This document shows, one piece after another, positions 29,733 to 41,157 of a stretch of DNA of 64,000 bases (the stretch's first letter is position 1; every line of letters starts with the position of its first letter). Source of the DNA: Acinetobacter sp. WCHA45 (GTDB lineage: Bacteria; Pseudomonadota; Gammaproteobacteria; Pseudomonadales; Moraxellaceae); NCBI RefSeq assembly GCF_002165255.2, contig NZ_CP028561.1, positions 2,542,001-2,606,000 on the forward strand, written 5' to 3'. Below the pieces are notes generated by a model. It was not told the DNA's origin and did no database searches. It was given only the letters and a program-made list of their open reading frames with translations. Made by a program: the position numbers and the translations under genes.

Positions 29733-30560
29733 TTACCCCAGTAAACCAAGGGTCGTTAATTTAGGTGTCGGAATAACTGAAAGATTTAACAGCTTTTCTA
29801 ATTTTTGCTTGATCATTTGACTGTTTTGATCAGGTAAAATTGAGAATAATCGAATTACCTCTTGAACGGATTTGCGATACTCAGATGCTTGTCCCTGATG
29901 TAAGGCTTGTGAAGCAAGAAGTAAACGTAACTGAGCTTCTTTTAAAATGAGATGGCGATTGATTAAATCAGGCTGTGTACGCTGCACCCTTTCAAATTTG
30001 AACCAAGACCACCATGAAGAGGCTTCAGCTTTTTGCATTTTAATAGTTGGGTTATGCACTTCTTGTAAAAGCTTTTGATCCAATTGCTGCAATAAAGTAT
30101 CAATCTGTTGCTGCTGTTGGGTTTGCATAAGCACATAATGTTGAATAGCTTGTTTATCCTGTTCGATCGCTTTCATCAAACTATGCTGTAAAGCAGGAGA
30201 AACCGTATATTGGACAATATGCTGCTGTACCTGATTTAATTGATCAATCGCATAAATGAACTGTTGTTGATCTATTGCGAATTGAACTAACTGTAATTGC
30301 TGTTTGATTAATATAACAGGCGCTACACCCGTGACCATACTGGGTAAGCTCGAAGCTTCTGAAGGGTCAGATAAATGAGCATCTTGTAATTTTCGCTGCA
30401 GAGCAACAAATTGATCATTCAGCAAAGAATAACGTTGCTGCTGCTGTGTAAGCTGTTGCTGGAGTTGAGGAACGATCTGAGAATATTGTGCTACTTCATA
30501 ACTAAGTTTGGCTAACCATAATAAACTTAGTAATAAAATCAGGTAAACAATCTTTCTCAT
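29733..30560 (-). CDS. hemX: HemX-like membrane-anchored coiled-coil protein
   Basis: A 275-residue protein with one N-terminal transmembrane helix (residues 4-22) and a long Gln-rich coiled coil (LQQQLTQQQQRYSLLND). Known as HemX, sometimes labelled uroporphyrinogen-III methyltransferase, but no SAM-binding motif is present. The ATG at 30560 overlaps the hemD stop (ATGA) and has AAGGA upstream, preferred over a frame five codons longer. Confidence 0.87.
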   Translation of the reverse strand: MRKIVYLILLLSLLWLAKLSYEVAQYSQIVPQLQQQLTQQQQRYSLLNDQFVALQRKLQDAHLSDPSEASSLPSMVTGVAPVILIKQQLQLVQFAIDQQQFIYAIDQLNQVQQHIVQYTVSPALQHSLMKAIEQDKQAIQHYVLMQTQQQQQIDTLLQQLDQKLLQEVHNPTIKMQKAEASSWWSWFKFERVQRTQPDLINRHLILKEAQLRLLLASQALHQGQASEYRKSVQEVIRLFSILPDQNSQMIKQKLEKLLNLSVIPTPKLTTLGLLG

Positions 30561-31333
30561 ATACGTCCTTGCCAAGCACCGATACGTTGAATAATCTCTG
30601 ATATAGATAAATTATCAAGCTGAATAATGTTAATCTCTTGATGTGTTTGCAACCGTGCATTTTTGAGTAACTGTGCTAAACGCTCACCTAACGCCAAATA
30701 TATCCATTTCGCATCTATATTATTTTGACCACAAAGCTGCTGCCAATTATTCCAACTCGCCTCACTACTAATCAACACCATAACAGGTTGACTTGGCATT
30801 ATTTTTTTTAAAATTTTTGGAAAAAGCGTAACACTTTGTATTGGGCATTGGCGACGATAAAGAACAAAATTAAGAATCTCGACACCTTGCTGTTGCAACT
30901 GCTGCATCATAAACTGCCGCCCCCCAAAACCACGCCAAAAAGCAACTTTATCCAAATGCACGTGTTGATTTAATATTGGGAGATCTAGCATACCTTCCGA
31001 ATTTTCAACCTCAGGGATGTGGCTGTCTACATTAAATTTTGCGAGTGCTTGAGCAGTTGCTTGACCTACTGCGATCCACTGCACATGCTTGAGTTGATCT
31101 AAGGATATCTTTTGTTGTTGTAAATATTGCATACCGACATCAACGGCGGTCGGGCTGACAACAACAATAACTTGCACCTGCTCAAGTTGCTGATACAGTT
31201 CACGTAAATGCCCCGAAAAAGGTTCAGCTACAAGTTCCAACAATGGCAGATTGATAACTTGATGACCCACGTCCAACAATGCTTGCGTTAAGTTCACAGC
31301 ACGATCTTCAGGGCGCGTATTAATAAAAAGCAT
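30557..31333 (-). CDS. hemD: Uroporphyrinogen-III synthase
   Basis: A 258-residue enzyme that cyclises and inverts ring D of hydroxymethylbilane to give uroporphyrinogen III. Two-domain HemD fold; NTRPED near the N-terminus, VVVSPTAVDVGMQYL near 55 and the weakly conserved LISSEASWNNW region near 192. The family has low sequence identity, but its place between hemC (1-bp TAATG overlap) and hemX is decisive. Confidence 0.94.
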   Translation of the reverse strand: MLFINTRPEDRAVNLTQALLDVGHQVINLPLLELVAEPFSGHLRELYQQLEQVQVIVVVSPTAVDVGMQYLQQQKISLDQLKHVQWIAVGQATAQALAKFNVDSHIPEVENSEGMLDLPILNQHVHLDKVAFWRGFGGRQFMMQQLQQQGVEILNFVLYRRQCPIQSVTLFPKILKKIMPSQPVMVLISSEASWNNWQQLCGQNNIDAKWIYLALGERLAQLLKNARLQTHQEINIIQLDNLSISEIIQRIGAWQGRI

Positions 31334-32250
31334 TAATAAAGCGCTTTTAACAATTCACCTGCACCTTGCTCCAATAAGCATTGTGCAAGTTGTTCACCTA
31401 ATTGTTCAGCGTCTTCTGGAGTTCCAACCAATTGTTGTTTTAGCAAGGTTTTCCCATCAACACTTCCCACACGACCTTCTATGTAGAGCTGATCATTGGC
31501 TAAAGTTGCATATCCTGCGATTGGAACTTGACAACCACCTTCTAGATAGGCATTAAACGCACGTTCTGCACGCACACAAATTGAGGTTTCTTCATGCTGT
31601 AATGGTTGGATAATTTTTAATAATTCCACATCATCTGCACGGCACTCTAAGCCCAATGCACCCTGACCAACAGCAGGTAAACTTAAAACAGGCGTTAAAC
31701 AATGACGAATTCGATCCGCCAAACCTAAACGCTTTAGACCTGCACTGGCTAAAATGATCGCATCATATAAACCATCATCAAGTTTTGATAAACGCGTCCC
31801 CACATTGCCACGTAAGTCAATAATCTCTAAATCAGGACGTATTTGTAAAATTTGGCATTTGCGACGCAAACTAGATGTACCTACTTTGGCACCTTGAGGT
31901 AACTCATCAAAACTTTGGTAATGATTCGAAACAAAGGCATCAAGTGGGTCTTCTCGCTCACAAGTCACAGCGAGCGTCAAACCTACAGGTAAATGCATTG
32001 GTACGTCTTTCATTGAATGCACCGCCAAATCAGCGCGACCATCTAACAAAGCAGCTTCCAGCTCTTTAACGAATAATCCTTTACCACCAATTTTTGCCAA
32101 AGGTGTATCTAAAATTTTATCACCTTGCGTCACAAACTTAAGCAACTCAACCGTTAAATCTGGATAAAGCGCATTTAAACGGGAGCGAATATGCTCCGCC
32201 TGCCAAAGTGCCAGAGGGCTTTGTCGAGTCGCAATTTTTAAGGTCTTCAT
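31333..32250 (-). CDS. hemC: Hydroxymethylbilane synthase (porphobilinogen deaminase)
   Basis: A 305-residue cytosolic enzyme that polymerises four porphobilinogens. N-terminal [29 protein letters not shown] near 79, [10 protein letters not shown] near 124, and [11 protein letters not shown] near 238, whose Cys carries the dipyrromethane cofactor. No clear ribosome-binding site: a 9-bp stem ends 5 nt before the ATG, so translation may depend on RNA structure. Confidence 0.97.
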   Translation of the reverse strand: MKTLKIATRQSPLALWQAEHIRSRLNALYPDLTVELLKFVTQGDKILDTPLAKIGGKGLFVKELEAALLDGRADLAVHSMKDVPMHLPVGLTLAVTCEREDPLDAFVSNHYQSFDELPQGAKVGTSSLRRKCQILQIRPDLEIIDLRGNVGTRLSKLDDGLYDAIILASAGLKRLGLADRIRHCLTPVLSLPAVGQGALGLECRADDVELLKIIQPLQHEETSICVRAERAFNAYLEGGCQVPIAGYATLANDQLYIEGRVGSVDGKTLLKQQLVGTPEDAEQLGEQLAQCLLEQGAGELLKALY

Positions 32251-32255
32251 AAATT

Positions 32256-32299
32256 CAAGTTAAGCATGGATCAAAAACAATTGTTTCAAACTTAACTTG
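32256..32299 (-). promoter_or_regulatory. Stem and nested palindrome immediately upstream of hemC
   Basis: CAAGTTAAG (32256-32264) and CTTAACTTG (32291-32299) form a perfect 9-bp inverted repeat; inside it lies the perfect 12-bp palindrome AAACAATTGTTT (32275-32286). A possible promoter, TTGCAA-16 bp-TAAGTT, overlaps its upstream arm. It could be an operator or an mRNA hairpin; which one is not decidable here. Confidence 0.4.
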
Positions 32300-32354
32300 C
32301 TCACCTAAAATTGCAAGCAAAAACTGATTTTTCATCTGACTTAAGCTCAATATT

Positions 32355-33095
32355 TTATAATTGATGCATACATTCTCTTAAACTTGGTAAATGACGGCGA
32401 CTTACAGATAAGCGTTCATCCAGCTCACGTAATCTAACCTGATACTGACCCGCCGCAATCAGTTCCAACCGTTCTAAATAATCAAGAGAAACTAAAGCAT
32501 TACGATGAATTCGAATAAAACGATCTGAAAACTCAGATTCTAGATCTTTTAAAGTTTCATCAATTAATACACTGCCATTCCGATGACGCACAGTGACATA
32601 TTTCTGATCTGCTAGAAAATAGTAAATATTCTCTATTGGAATAAGTTCGACCCCGCGATAAGTTTTCGCAGCAATTTGATGGCGTTGAGTTTTAGTATCG
32701 TACATATCGTCTTGTTGTTGTAAACCAGTCATTTGTGCTTGTGTAAGTTGCGTCAGACTATTGAACACCTGTTGTAAATCTTGTTGTGCAATAGGCTTGA
32801 GCAAGTATCCCTGTGCTTGAAATTTAAACGCTTCCAATGCGTGTTGATCATATGCCGTACAAAAAATAATAGCTGGACGAGGGCTAAAATGACTGATCTG
32901 CTCAGCGCACTCCAATCCGTTCATTCCAGGCATTTGAATATCTAATAGAACAACATCGGGCGAATCATTTTCAATATGGTTTAACACATCCTGCCCATGA
33001 TGCGCCGTCGCAATCACCTCATGACCCATTTGGGTCACTAAACGTGACAAACGCTCTACTGCGAGAGGTTCATCATCAGCAATCAGAACTTTCAT
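32355..33095 (-). CDS. algR: LytTR response regulator, AlgR type
   Basis: A 246-residue two-component regulator: receiver domain with acidic pocket DD (7-8), phospho-acceptor Asp near 52 (LLDIQMPG) and Lys near 101, followed by a LytTR DNA-binding domain (IYYFLADQKYVTVRH...FIRIHRNALVS). In Pseudomonas AlgR controls twitching, alginate and virulence. The start at MKVLIADDEP has AGGAGG 5 nt upstream; the longer frame overlaps this site. It lies directly downstream of its kinase and upstream of hemC. Confidence 0.92.
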   Translation of the reverse strand: MKVLIADDEPLAVERLSRLVTQMGHEVIATAHHGQDVLNHIENDSPDVVLLDIQMPGMNGLECAEQISHFSPRPAIIFCTAYDQHALEAFKFQAQGYLLKPIAQQDLQQVFNSLTQLTQAQMTGLQQQDDMYDTKTQRHQIAAKTYRGVELIPIENIYYFLADQKYVTVRHRNGSVLIDETLKDLESEFSDRFIRIHRNALVSLDYLERLELIAAGQYQVRLRELDERLSVSRRHLPSLRECMHQL

Positions 33096-33153
33096 CCTCT
33101 CCTCCTTGTAACCGTTAACTTCATCCGTCATTTTTTATGGTTAACTTAACTTA

Positions 33154-34200
33154 TTATTTTACTCGATAGTGATAACTTACCACCGTGGTATATAACGATA
33201 CTCCCCCATAAACCTGAAACTTCACTGTCTGTCCGTAATAGGCTTTTAGACGTTGCTTCACATTGTCTATTGCAATACCATTCCCTTGTCTCGATTTTAT
33301 TGTATCGTGAGAATAAGGGTTAGTAATGACTATACTGACTTGATTTTGCAATATTTCAACCAATACACTAATGGTTGAGGGCTGTAAAACTTTTTCTACC
33401 CCATGAAAAATACTATTCTCTAGCAAAGGTTGCAATGTTAATAATGGAATCGTGACTCGTTTTAATTCTAAAGACGTCGCCTGTATGTTCCATTCTACCT
33501 TTAAACGCTCTCCTAAACGTAATTTTTCAATACTTAAGTATTGCTGACACAAGTCAATTTCTTCAGCCAAACTCACCAATTTCAATTCTTGAAAACTGGC
33601 GCGGAATAATCGTGACAAGTTAATCAACATGTTTTCTGCTTTGTCAGGATCAATTGAAATCAAACTCACGACGCTATTTAAACTATTAAATAAGAAGTGA
33701 GGATGAATACGTGCTTGCATGGCTTGAATCCGCGCATTCAGCTCACTATATTGCTGATTCATCCATTGCTCTCGCATATAGAGATAACGCAAACAGAAAG
33801 CACCAAGCAAGATGCCATATCCCAAATGCAGACTTACACCTTGAAATAAGATATCTTCAGAAAAATTATTTGTTGATGAACCCCAATATTGAATTATATT
33901 AATGACACACGTGGTAAGTAAAACAATAAGTTGAAGAAAAATAAAACCTAAAATTAACGCCATTTTCTGACTAAATTTGGCAAAAAACTCTTGAAAATAG
34001 TCAACAAAAGCAGAAAACGATAAAATTATCCAGTTAATAAAAAGCATGTATTGAAAAACTCGGATACTTTCCACTGCTTGCCAAGAACGGGCTTCTGCAA
34101 GTGCGAGTACCATTGCCAAAACATTACTTGCTACAATTAATTCCAATAAGTGTTGCGATTGCCTTATTTTCGTAAAAAAATAGGACCCTGCTGGACTCAT
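33154..34200 (-). CDS. algZ: LytS-like sensor histidine kinase, AlgZ/FimS type
   Basis: A 348-residue membrane kinase with about four transmembrane helices in residues 15-140, then the His_kinase (PF06580) block IHPHFLFNSLNSVVSL with the phospho-accepting His, and a C-terminal GHKL ATPase (LLTLQPLLENSIFHGVEK; GNGIAIDNVKQRL). The open frame runs 40 codons further to 34320, but that would overlap the argH start by 34 bp on the opposite strand and the family starts near MSPAGSYFFT. No good ribosome-binding site marks either start, so the N-terminus is uncertain. Confidence 0.87.
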   Translation of the reverse strand: MSPAGSYFFTKIRQSQHLLELIVASNVLAMVLALAEARSWQAVESIRVFQYMLFINWIILSFSAFVDYFQEFFAKFSQKMALILGFIFLQLIVLLTTCVINIIQYWGSSTNNFSEDILFQGVSLHLGYGILLGAFCLRYLYMREQWMNQQYSELNARIQAMQARIHPHFLFNSLNSVVSLISIDPDKAENMLINLSRLFRASFQELKLVSLAEEIDLCQQYLSIEKLRLGERLKVEWNIQATSLELKRVTIPLLTLQPLLENSIFHGVEKVLQPSTISVLVEILQNQVSIVITNPYSHDTIKSRQGNGIAIDNVKQRLKAYYGQTVKFQVYGGVSLYTTVVSYHYRVK

Positions 34201-34257
34201 TTGACGTGTTTTCGATAACTTCTTGCGTCGAATTTCAGCAACTACGTTTGGATTTGC

Positions 34258-34263
34258 TATACT
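34258..34263 (+). promoter_or_regulatory. Probable -10 box of argH
   Basis: TATACT, 24 bp before the argH ATG, in the short divergent gap with algZ. No convincing -35 hexamer is seen. Confidence 0.4.
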
Positions 34264-34286
34264 CTTTTTTATTTTACTGAGCCGCC

Positions 34287-35720
34287 ATGACCACATCTTC
34301 TCAATCCTCTTCTTCAGCAAGCCCTAATCAAACCTCTGGAATGTGGGGCGGTCGCTTCTCTGAAGCAACAGATGCATTTGTTGCAGAATTTACCGCATCT
34401 GTTCAATTTGACCAACGTTTTTATAAACAAGATATTGCAGGTTCGATTGCACATGCAACCATGCTTGCTAAAGTTGGTGTACTGACCGAGGCTGAGCGTG
34501 ATGATATTATCCAAGGTTTAAATACAATCAAGGCTGAAATCGAAGCAGGTAATTTCGAATGGCGTATTGATTTAGAAGACGTACATATGAACATTGAGTC
34601 TCGCTTGACTCAACGTATCGGCATCACAGGTAAAAAATTACATACAGGTCGTAGCCGTAATGACCAAGTTGCAACTGACATCCGTTTATATTTACGCGAT
34701 GAAATTGATGACATTTTAGGTCTATTACTACGCTTACAAAAAGGCCTACTCAGTCTGGCAAGCAAAAATACCAATACGATTATGCCTGGTTTTACTCATT
34801 TACAAACAGCTCAGCCAGTAACATTTGGTCATCACCTATTGGCTTGGTTTGAGATGTTGGTTCGCGATACTGAACGCCTTCAAGATTGTCGCAAGCGTGT
34901 TAATCGCATGCCACTCGGTTCAGCAGCCTTAGCAGGAACAACCTACCCAATTGATCGCGCATATACAGCCGAATTATTGGGTTTCGAAGCTGTTTCTGAA
35001 AATTCGCTTGATGCTGTTTCTGATCGTGACTTTGCCATTGAATTTAATGCGGCGGCATCTTTGATTATGATGCATTTGTCCCGTATGTCAGAAGAACTGA
35101 TTTTATGGACTTCGGCTCAATTCAAGTTCGTCAACATTCCAGACCGCTTCTGTACGGGCTCATCTATCATGCCGCAGAAGAAAAACCCAGATGTTCCTGA
35201 GTTAGTACGTGGTAAATCAGGTCGCGTGTTTGGTGATTTGATTAGTTTATTAACACTAATGAAAGGTCAACCATTGGCATATAACAAAGACAACCAAGAA
35301 GATAAAGAGCCTTTGTTTGATGCAATTGATACCGTTCGTGGTTGCTTAATGGCCTTTGCAGATATGGTGCCTGCACTCGTTCCAAACATTGAAATTATGC
35401 GTGAAGCAGCGCTTCGTGGTTTCTCTACAGCAACTGACCTTGCTGATTACCTTGTGAAGAAAGGTGTTGCTTTCCGTGATGCACACGAAATTGTAGGTAA
35501 AGCAGTTGCGCTTGGTGTGGCTGAAGAAAAAGATTTATCTGAATTGACATTGGAACAGCTTCAACAATTCTCTGATTTGATCGAAGCAGATGTATTTGAT
35601 AAAGCCTTAACTTTAGAAGCTTCTGTAAATGCGCGTGATCATATCGGCGGGACATCGCCAAAACAAGTTGAAGCAGCCATTACTCGTGCACACACTCGCC
35701 TAGAACAGTTATACGCTTAA
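34287..35720 (+). CDS. argH: Argininosuccinate lyase
   Basis: A 477-residue enzyme that splits argininosuccinate to arginine and fumarate, the last step of arginine synthesis. A Ser/Asn-rich start, [14 protein letters not shown], the lyase signature [12 protein letters not shown] near 291 with the catalytic Ser loop, and [13 protein letters not shown] near 118. It is divergent from algZ, as in Pseudomonas, and is followed after 9 bp by yggX. Confidence 0.98.
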   Translation: MTTSSQSSSSASPNQTSGMWGGRFSEATDAFVAEFTASVQFDQRFYKQDIAGSIAHATMLAKVGVLTEAERDDIIQGLNTIKAEIEAGNFEWRIDLEDVHMNIESRLTQRIGITGKKLHTGRSRNDQVATDIRLYLRDEIDDILGLLLRLQKGLLSLASKNTNTIMPGFTHLQTAQPVTFGHHLLAWFEMLVRDTERLQDCRKRVNRMPLGSAALAGTTYPIDRAYTAELLGFEAVSENSLDAVSDRDFAIEFNAAASLIMMHLSRMSEELILWTSAQFKFVNIPDRFCTGSSIMPQKKNPDVPELVRGKSGRVFGDLISLLTLMKGQPLAYNKDNQEDKEPLFDAIDTVRGCLMAFADMVPALVPNIEIMREAALRGFSTATDLADYLVKKGVAFRDAHEIVGKAVALGVAEEKDLSELTLEQLQQFSDLIEADVFDKALTLEASVNARDHIGGTSPKQVEAAITRAHTRLEQLYA

Positions 35721-35729
35721 GGATAAATC

Positions 35730-36002
35730 ATGACGAGACAAGTATTTTGCCGCAAATATAAACAAGAGCTTGAAGGTTTAGACTTTGCACCATTCCCAGG
35801 TGCAAAAGGTCAAGAATTCTTTGAGACGGTTTCAAAACAGGCTTGGCAAGAATGGTTAAAACACCAAACCACGCTCATTAACGAAAAACGCCTCAATGTA
35901 TTCGAACCCGATGCGAAGAAGTTTCTTGAAGAGCAACGGGAGAAGTTCTTCAACAATGACGAAAGTGTTGAAAAAGCAGAAGGTTGGACGGAACAAAAGT
36001 AA
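35730..36002 (+). CDS. yggX: Probable Fe(2+)-trafficking protein YggX
   Basis: A 90-residue small cytosolic protein (PF04362) that helps protect Fe-S clusters from oxidation. The N-terminal [24 protein letters not shown] contains the conserved CxKxxxExEGLDxxPxPG-type segment with Cys7. It is 9 bp downstream of argH and ends at its own terminator. Confidence 0.94.
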   Translation: MTRQVFCRKYKQELEGLDFAPFPGAKGQEFFETVSKQAWQEWLKHQTTLINEKRLNVFEPDAKKFLEEQREKFFNNDESVEKAEGWTEQK

Positions 36003-36030
36003 ATCGTTTCAACTAACACCACTGAATAAA

Positions 36031-36056
36031 AGAGGGCTAAATATAGCTCTCTTTTT
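36031..36056 (+). terminator. Intrinsic terminator of argH-yggX
   Basis: AGAGGGCTA / TAGCTCTCT (one G-T pair) with a 4-nt loop and a T tail, 28 bp past the yggX stop. Confidence 0.85.
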
Positions 36057-36057
36057 A

Positions 36058-36230
36058 CATGACATTTACATAAGTAATAAAGGTTTACAGAGTATACACA
36101 GTTGTCTACGTGACAGATCAACACTCTCCGCTTATATTGAATATCAGAAGCAAAAAGAGATAGTTCGATATCTCAAGTAACACATAATATTTCTCTCCCA
36201 GACTTTCCCCCGAAGTCTGGGATTTTTTTT
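36058..36230 (+). ncRNA. Possible small RNA ended by an orphan terminator
   Basis: A very strong terminator (CCCAGACTT / GAAGTCTGGG, then T8, about 36198-36230) lies 140 bp beyond the yggX terminator with no gene between. A plus-strand transcript of up to about 170 nt would fit. TTTACA and TATACA boxes are present (36063-36095) but at poor spacing. No match to a known RNA family is claimed. Confidence 0.35.
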
Positions 36231-36429
36231 ATTTGTATGATATCAATTTATATAAAAATCATATTCACGGTTATATTAGGTCAATCAATTGCCCAGCAAC
36301 GTTGTTCAAATTACGCTAACCCCATAATAAAAAACACCTTAGGATTTTGAGAAATTATTGGATGACTACTCTTAAAATTTACCAAATGACTACTTCATTT
36401 CCGATGACTTTATGCAACGTATGGCAATA
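36231..36429. other. Non-coding remainder of the yggX-phoU gap
   Basis: About 200 bp with no credible gene. ATGACTACT occurs twice 27 bp apart (near 36362 and 36389); otherwise I see nothing. Confidence 0.5.
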
Positions 36430-36458
36430 AAAAAAGCTGCTCATTATGTAGCAGCTTT
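36430..36458 (-). terminator. Intrinsic terminator of phoU
   Basis: AAAGCTGCT / AGCAGCTTT stem with an 8-nt loop and T-rich tail on the minus strand. Confidence 0.88.
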
Positions 36459-36475
36459 GAATCTTTATTTGATGA

Positions 36476-37198
36476 TTATTTTTGATTCACTTTTTGTTCA
36501 ATTTCTTCAATACTGGTATGACGTACATCCATACCTTTTGCCATATAAATAACTTGCTCTGAAATATTACGGGCATGATCGCCAATTCGCTCAAGCGAAC
36601 GCAATACCCACATCACATTAATCACACGCGTAATATGGCGTGGGTCTTCAATCATGTAGGTCATCAAAGTTCGTGTTGCAGACTGATATTCACGATCAAT
36701 ATCCACGTCTGCCATCACCACTTTTAAAGCCTGATCAACATCTAAACGCGCGAAAGCATCCAAAGCATCATGAATCATAACACGCACTTGGTTACCAATA
36801 TGGCGTGTTTCCATATAACCGCGTGGAGACTCACCTTCTTCACATAAATTTTGCGCAATACGAGCAATTTTTGAAGCTTCGTCACCAATCCGCTCTAAAT
36901 CTGTATTTGCTTTACTCATCGCAATGACCATACGCAAATCAATTGCAGCAGGATGACGGCGGGCGAGAATCAAGGTCAAACCTTCATCAATATCACGCTC
37001 ATATTGATTAACAACATTATCTTTAAATTGAACATCAATCGCCAAATTTTCATCTGTGTCTAATAAAGCATGAATTGCATTTGCAACCTGCTGCTCTACT
37101 AAGCCACCCATGGTCATAAATTTGGTATGTACATCTTGTAAGTCTTCATTAAATTGTGAAGAAATATGGTGACTTAACACAGGATTACTTGGACTCAC
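36476..37198 (-). CDS. phoU: Phosphate signalling protein PhoU
   Basis: A 240-residue all-helical protein with two PhoU repeats, each carrying the metal-binding pattern (residues 73-110, TDLERIGDEASKIAR; 190-220, RSLERIGDHARNISE). It restrains the PhoR kinase and Pst phosphate uptake. The start is GTG at 37198 with a GGAGG site 6 nt upstream. The pst and phoBR genes are not adjacent. Confidence 0.95.
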   Translation of the reverse strand: MSPSNPVLSHHISSQFNEDLQDVHTKFMTMGGLVEQQVANAIHALLDTDENLAIDVQFKDNVVNQYERDIDEGLTLILARRHPAAIDLRMVIAMSKANTDLERIGDEASKIARIAQNLCEEGESPRGYMETRHIGNQVRVMIHDALDAFARLDVDQALKVVMADVDIDREYQSATRTLMTYMIEDPRHITRVINVMWVLRSLERIGDHARNISEQVIYMAKGMDVRHTSIEEIEQKVNQK

Positions 37199-37348
37199 AG
37201 TATGCCTCCACTAGACACATGGAAAAATGATTGGTGATTAAAACACAGCAATGATGAAACTTTTATGACAATAACACAGCTGAGCCAAAAGTCGATTGCT
37301 GCGAATTGATAAAACAAAAATCTAAAAATCTGTTAGTCTAAATACCTA

Positions 37349-37445
37349 GCTTGACGGAGCGCAGTTAATTAACTGCTGAGATTATCTTAATCGCAAGATT
37401 TAAAGATGAGTACCGTTGAACCTGATCAGGTTAACACCTGCGTAG

Positions 37446-37454
<9 letters not shown>
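37349..37454 (+). promoter_or_regulatory. TPP riboswitch (THI element) controlling thiC
   Basis: Contains the hallmark blocks: GGAGCGC...CTGCTGAGA (P2/P3 side), ACCGTTGAACCTGATCAGG and TTAACACCTGCGTAGGAA (P4/P5, pyrophosphate pocket). P1 is GCTTGA (37349-37354) with TCAAGC (37449-37454). It lies 95 bp upstream of thiC, the usual target, and lowers expression when thiamine pyrophosphate is abundant. Confidence 0.95.
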
Positions 37455-39445
<1,991 letters not shown>

Positions 39446-39485
39446 ATCGACTAAAAAAAGATTTGCCCACGAATCAATCTCGGTT

Positions 39486-39512
39486 AGGATGAGATATGTA
39501 CAATCTCATCCT
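39486..39512 (+). promoter_or_regulatory. Perfect 10-bp hairpin just before the nudF start
   Basis: AGGATGAGAT / ATCTCATCCT with a 7-nt loop, ending 8 nt before the ATG. There is no T tail, so it is not a standard thiC terminator. It contains the only AGGA-like sequence near the start, so it may gate translation. Confidence 0.5.
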
Positions 39513-39520
39513 GATTGAAG

Positions 39521-40132
39521 ATGAATATTCTTGACCACGCCAGCTATTCAGCATCCGACGTTACGATAGAATCTCGGGAGTTTTTATTCCGAGGATTCAT
39601 TCAAGTTGAGAAAGTGAATCTTACGCACCGACTATTTCATCGATCTGAATATTCACCAATTATTCAGCGTGAACTTATACATCGTCCAGAAGCTGCTGGC
39701 GTTTTACTTTATAACAATCAGCAACAACGTTTCGCACTTATTGAACAATTCCGAGTTGGTGCATTAAATGACTCCGAGTCAGCATGGCAACTTGAGATCA
39801 TTGCGGGTGTACTGGATGGAAATGAATCTCCAGAAACCTGTATTCGTCGTGAAAGTCTAGAAGAATCAGGCTGCGAAATTAATGAATTGCAGCATTTATT
39901 CAGTTTTTATCCTTCTGCTGGTGCATGCGCTGAGTTTTTTCATTTATATGCTGCAGAAGTTGATTTACCAAGCAGTGGTGGCATCTTTGGCGTTCCAGAT
40001 GAAGGGGAAGATATTCAACTCCATTTGTTTGATTACGCTGAAATCACCATGTTATTCAAAAATAATCGCTTGAAGAATGCCCCTGTCATCATGGCATTAC
40101 AATGGCTTAGTCAACATATACAACGACAATAA
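39521..40132 (+). CDS. nudF: ADP-ribose pyrophosphatase, Nudix family
   Basis: A 203-residue Nudix hydrolase. The Nudix box is complete (GVLDGNESPETC...RRESLEESG around residues 108-130), preceded by LIEQFRVG and followed by SFYPSAGACAE, the arrangement of NudF/ADP-ribose pyrophosphatases, which cut ADP-ribose to AMP and ribose 5-phosphate. The ATG at 39521 is preferred over a TTG six bases upstream. It is followed by cpdA 20 bp later, as in E. coli. Confidence 0.9.
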   Translation: MNILDHASYSASDVTIESREFLFRGFIQVEKVNLTHRLFHRSEYSPIIQRELIHRPEAAGVLLYNNQQQRFALIEQFRVGALNDSESAWQLEIIAGVLDGNESPETCIRRESLEESGCEINELQHLFSFYPSAGACAEFFHLYAAEVDLPSSGGIFGVPDEGEDIQLHLFDYAEITMLFKNNRLKNAPVIMALQWLSQHIQRQ

Positions 40133-40152
40133 ATCTGAAAGGGGATAAGACG

Positions 40153-40968
40153 GTGACTTTTCAAGTCTCAAAATTATCACAAAAAGATTTTGTGATTATA
40201 CAAATTACTGATACTCATTTATTGGAGTATCCTCATTTAGAGTTTGTCGGGATGCACCCTGAACAAAGCTTTCATGCAGTAATTGACTTGATGCGCCAAC
40301 AACATCCGCAGATCGATATGATTGTGCATACTGGAGATTTAGCACAAAACCCAACAACTGTGACTTATGATCGCTATCTTAAGCATATGCAGAGTATAGG
40401 TATTCCCTTTTTTCAGACGCCTGGCAATCATGATGATGTATCTCACTTCCCTTTTCATGGAGCAGATCCGCATCAACCTATTGTTGTAGAAATCGGCGAT
40501 TGGTGCATTATTTTACTCAATAGTGCACAGCCAACCAGAATTGAGGGCAAAATTGCAGAGACTGGCCTTGAACAATTAACAGAATTATTAAAAAAACATC
40601 ATGATCGTCATATTATGATTGCCTGCCATCACCATCCTTTTGCGATGGAATCTGCTTGGATTGATCAACATAAACTAAAGAACTCATCTGATTTACTCGA
40701 AAGGATTCAACCTTTTCAAAATATCAAAGCCATCATCTGTGGTCATGTCCACCAAGATTCCATTAACACATGGCAAGATATTCAATTTTTATCAACGCCA
40801 TCAACCTGCATACAATTCAAACCTAAAAGTGATAAGTTCGCACTCGATGAAGAACATCCGGGTTACCGCTTTATTAAACTGAAAGCAAACGGAGAAATCG
40901 AAACTCAGGTCTATCGTTTATCAACTTCACAGCGAATGAATAGCTCTGAAGTCTTGGGATATGACTAA
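40153..40968 (+). CDS. cpdA: 3',5'-cyclic-AMP phosphodiesterase CpdA
   Basis: A 271-residue class III cAMP phosphodiesterase of the calcineurin-like metallophosphatase fold. Metal ligands are seen in DTHLLE (near 20), HTGDLAQ (near 60), GNHDD (near 96), CHHHPF (near 158) and GHVHQD (near 197). GTG start at 40153 with AAAGGGG upstream. It limits cAMP signalling through the Crp/Vfr family. Pairing with nudF is conserved. Confidence 0.92.
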   Translation: MTFQVSKLSQKDFVIIQITDTHLLEYPHLEFVGMHPEQSFHAVIDLMRQQHPQIDMIVHTGDLAQNPTTVTYDRYLKHMQSIGIPFFQTPGNHDDVSHFPFHGADPHQPIVVEIGDWCIILLNSAQPTRIEGKIAETGLEQLTELLKKHHDRHIMIACHHHPFAMESAWIDQHKLKNSSDLLERIQPFQNIKAIICGHVHQDSINTWQDIQFLSTPSTCIQFKPKSDKFALDEEHPGYRFIKLKANGEIETQVYRLSTSQRMNSSEVLGYD

Positions 40969-41098
40969 ACTTTTGATTACAAATTACATTCTCGTTTTCT
41001 CACAAAATCTGGACGGGAATGACTACCATCTTGCTGAAAAACTCTATATGATGTCGACCCTTGATGGGAAAAACCATCTTAGGTTTCTATAAAAACAC

Positions 41099-41128
41099 TT
41101 GCATATCACCATATTTTTTGCGTATAGA
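41099..41128 (+). promoter_or_regulatory. Probable dksA promoter
   Basis: TTGCAT (41099-41104), 18-bp spacer, TATAGA (41123-41128), 30 bp ahead of the dksA start. Confidence 0.55.
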
Positions 41129-41157
41129 TAGTACGTGTAAGATGAGGAATGCCCTAT

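Noticed and set aside
34201..34320. N-terminal extension of algZ to the longest start
   Set aside because: Would overlap argH on the other strand and cover its promoter; family members start near MSPAGSYFF.
35896..36180. 94-codon frame running from yggX into the gap as a separate gene
   Set aside because: Two thirds of it overlaps yggX out of frame and it crosses the yggX terminator.
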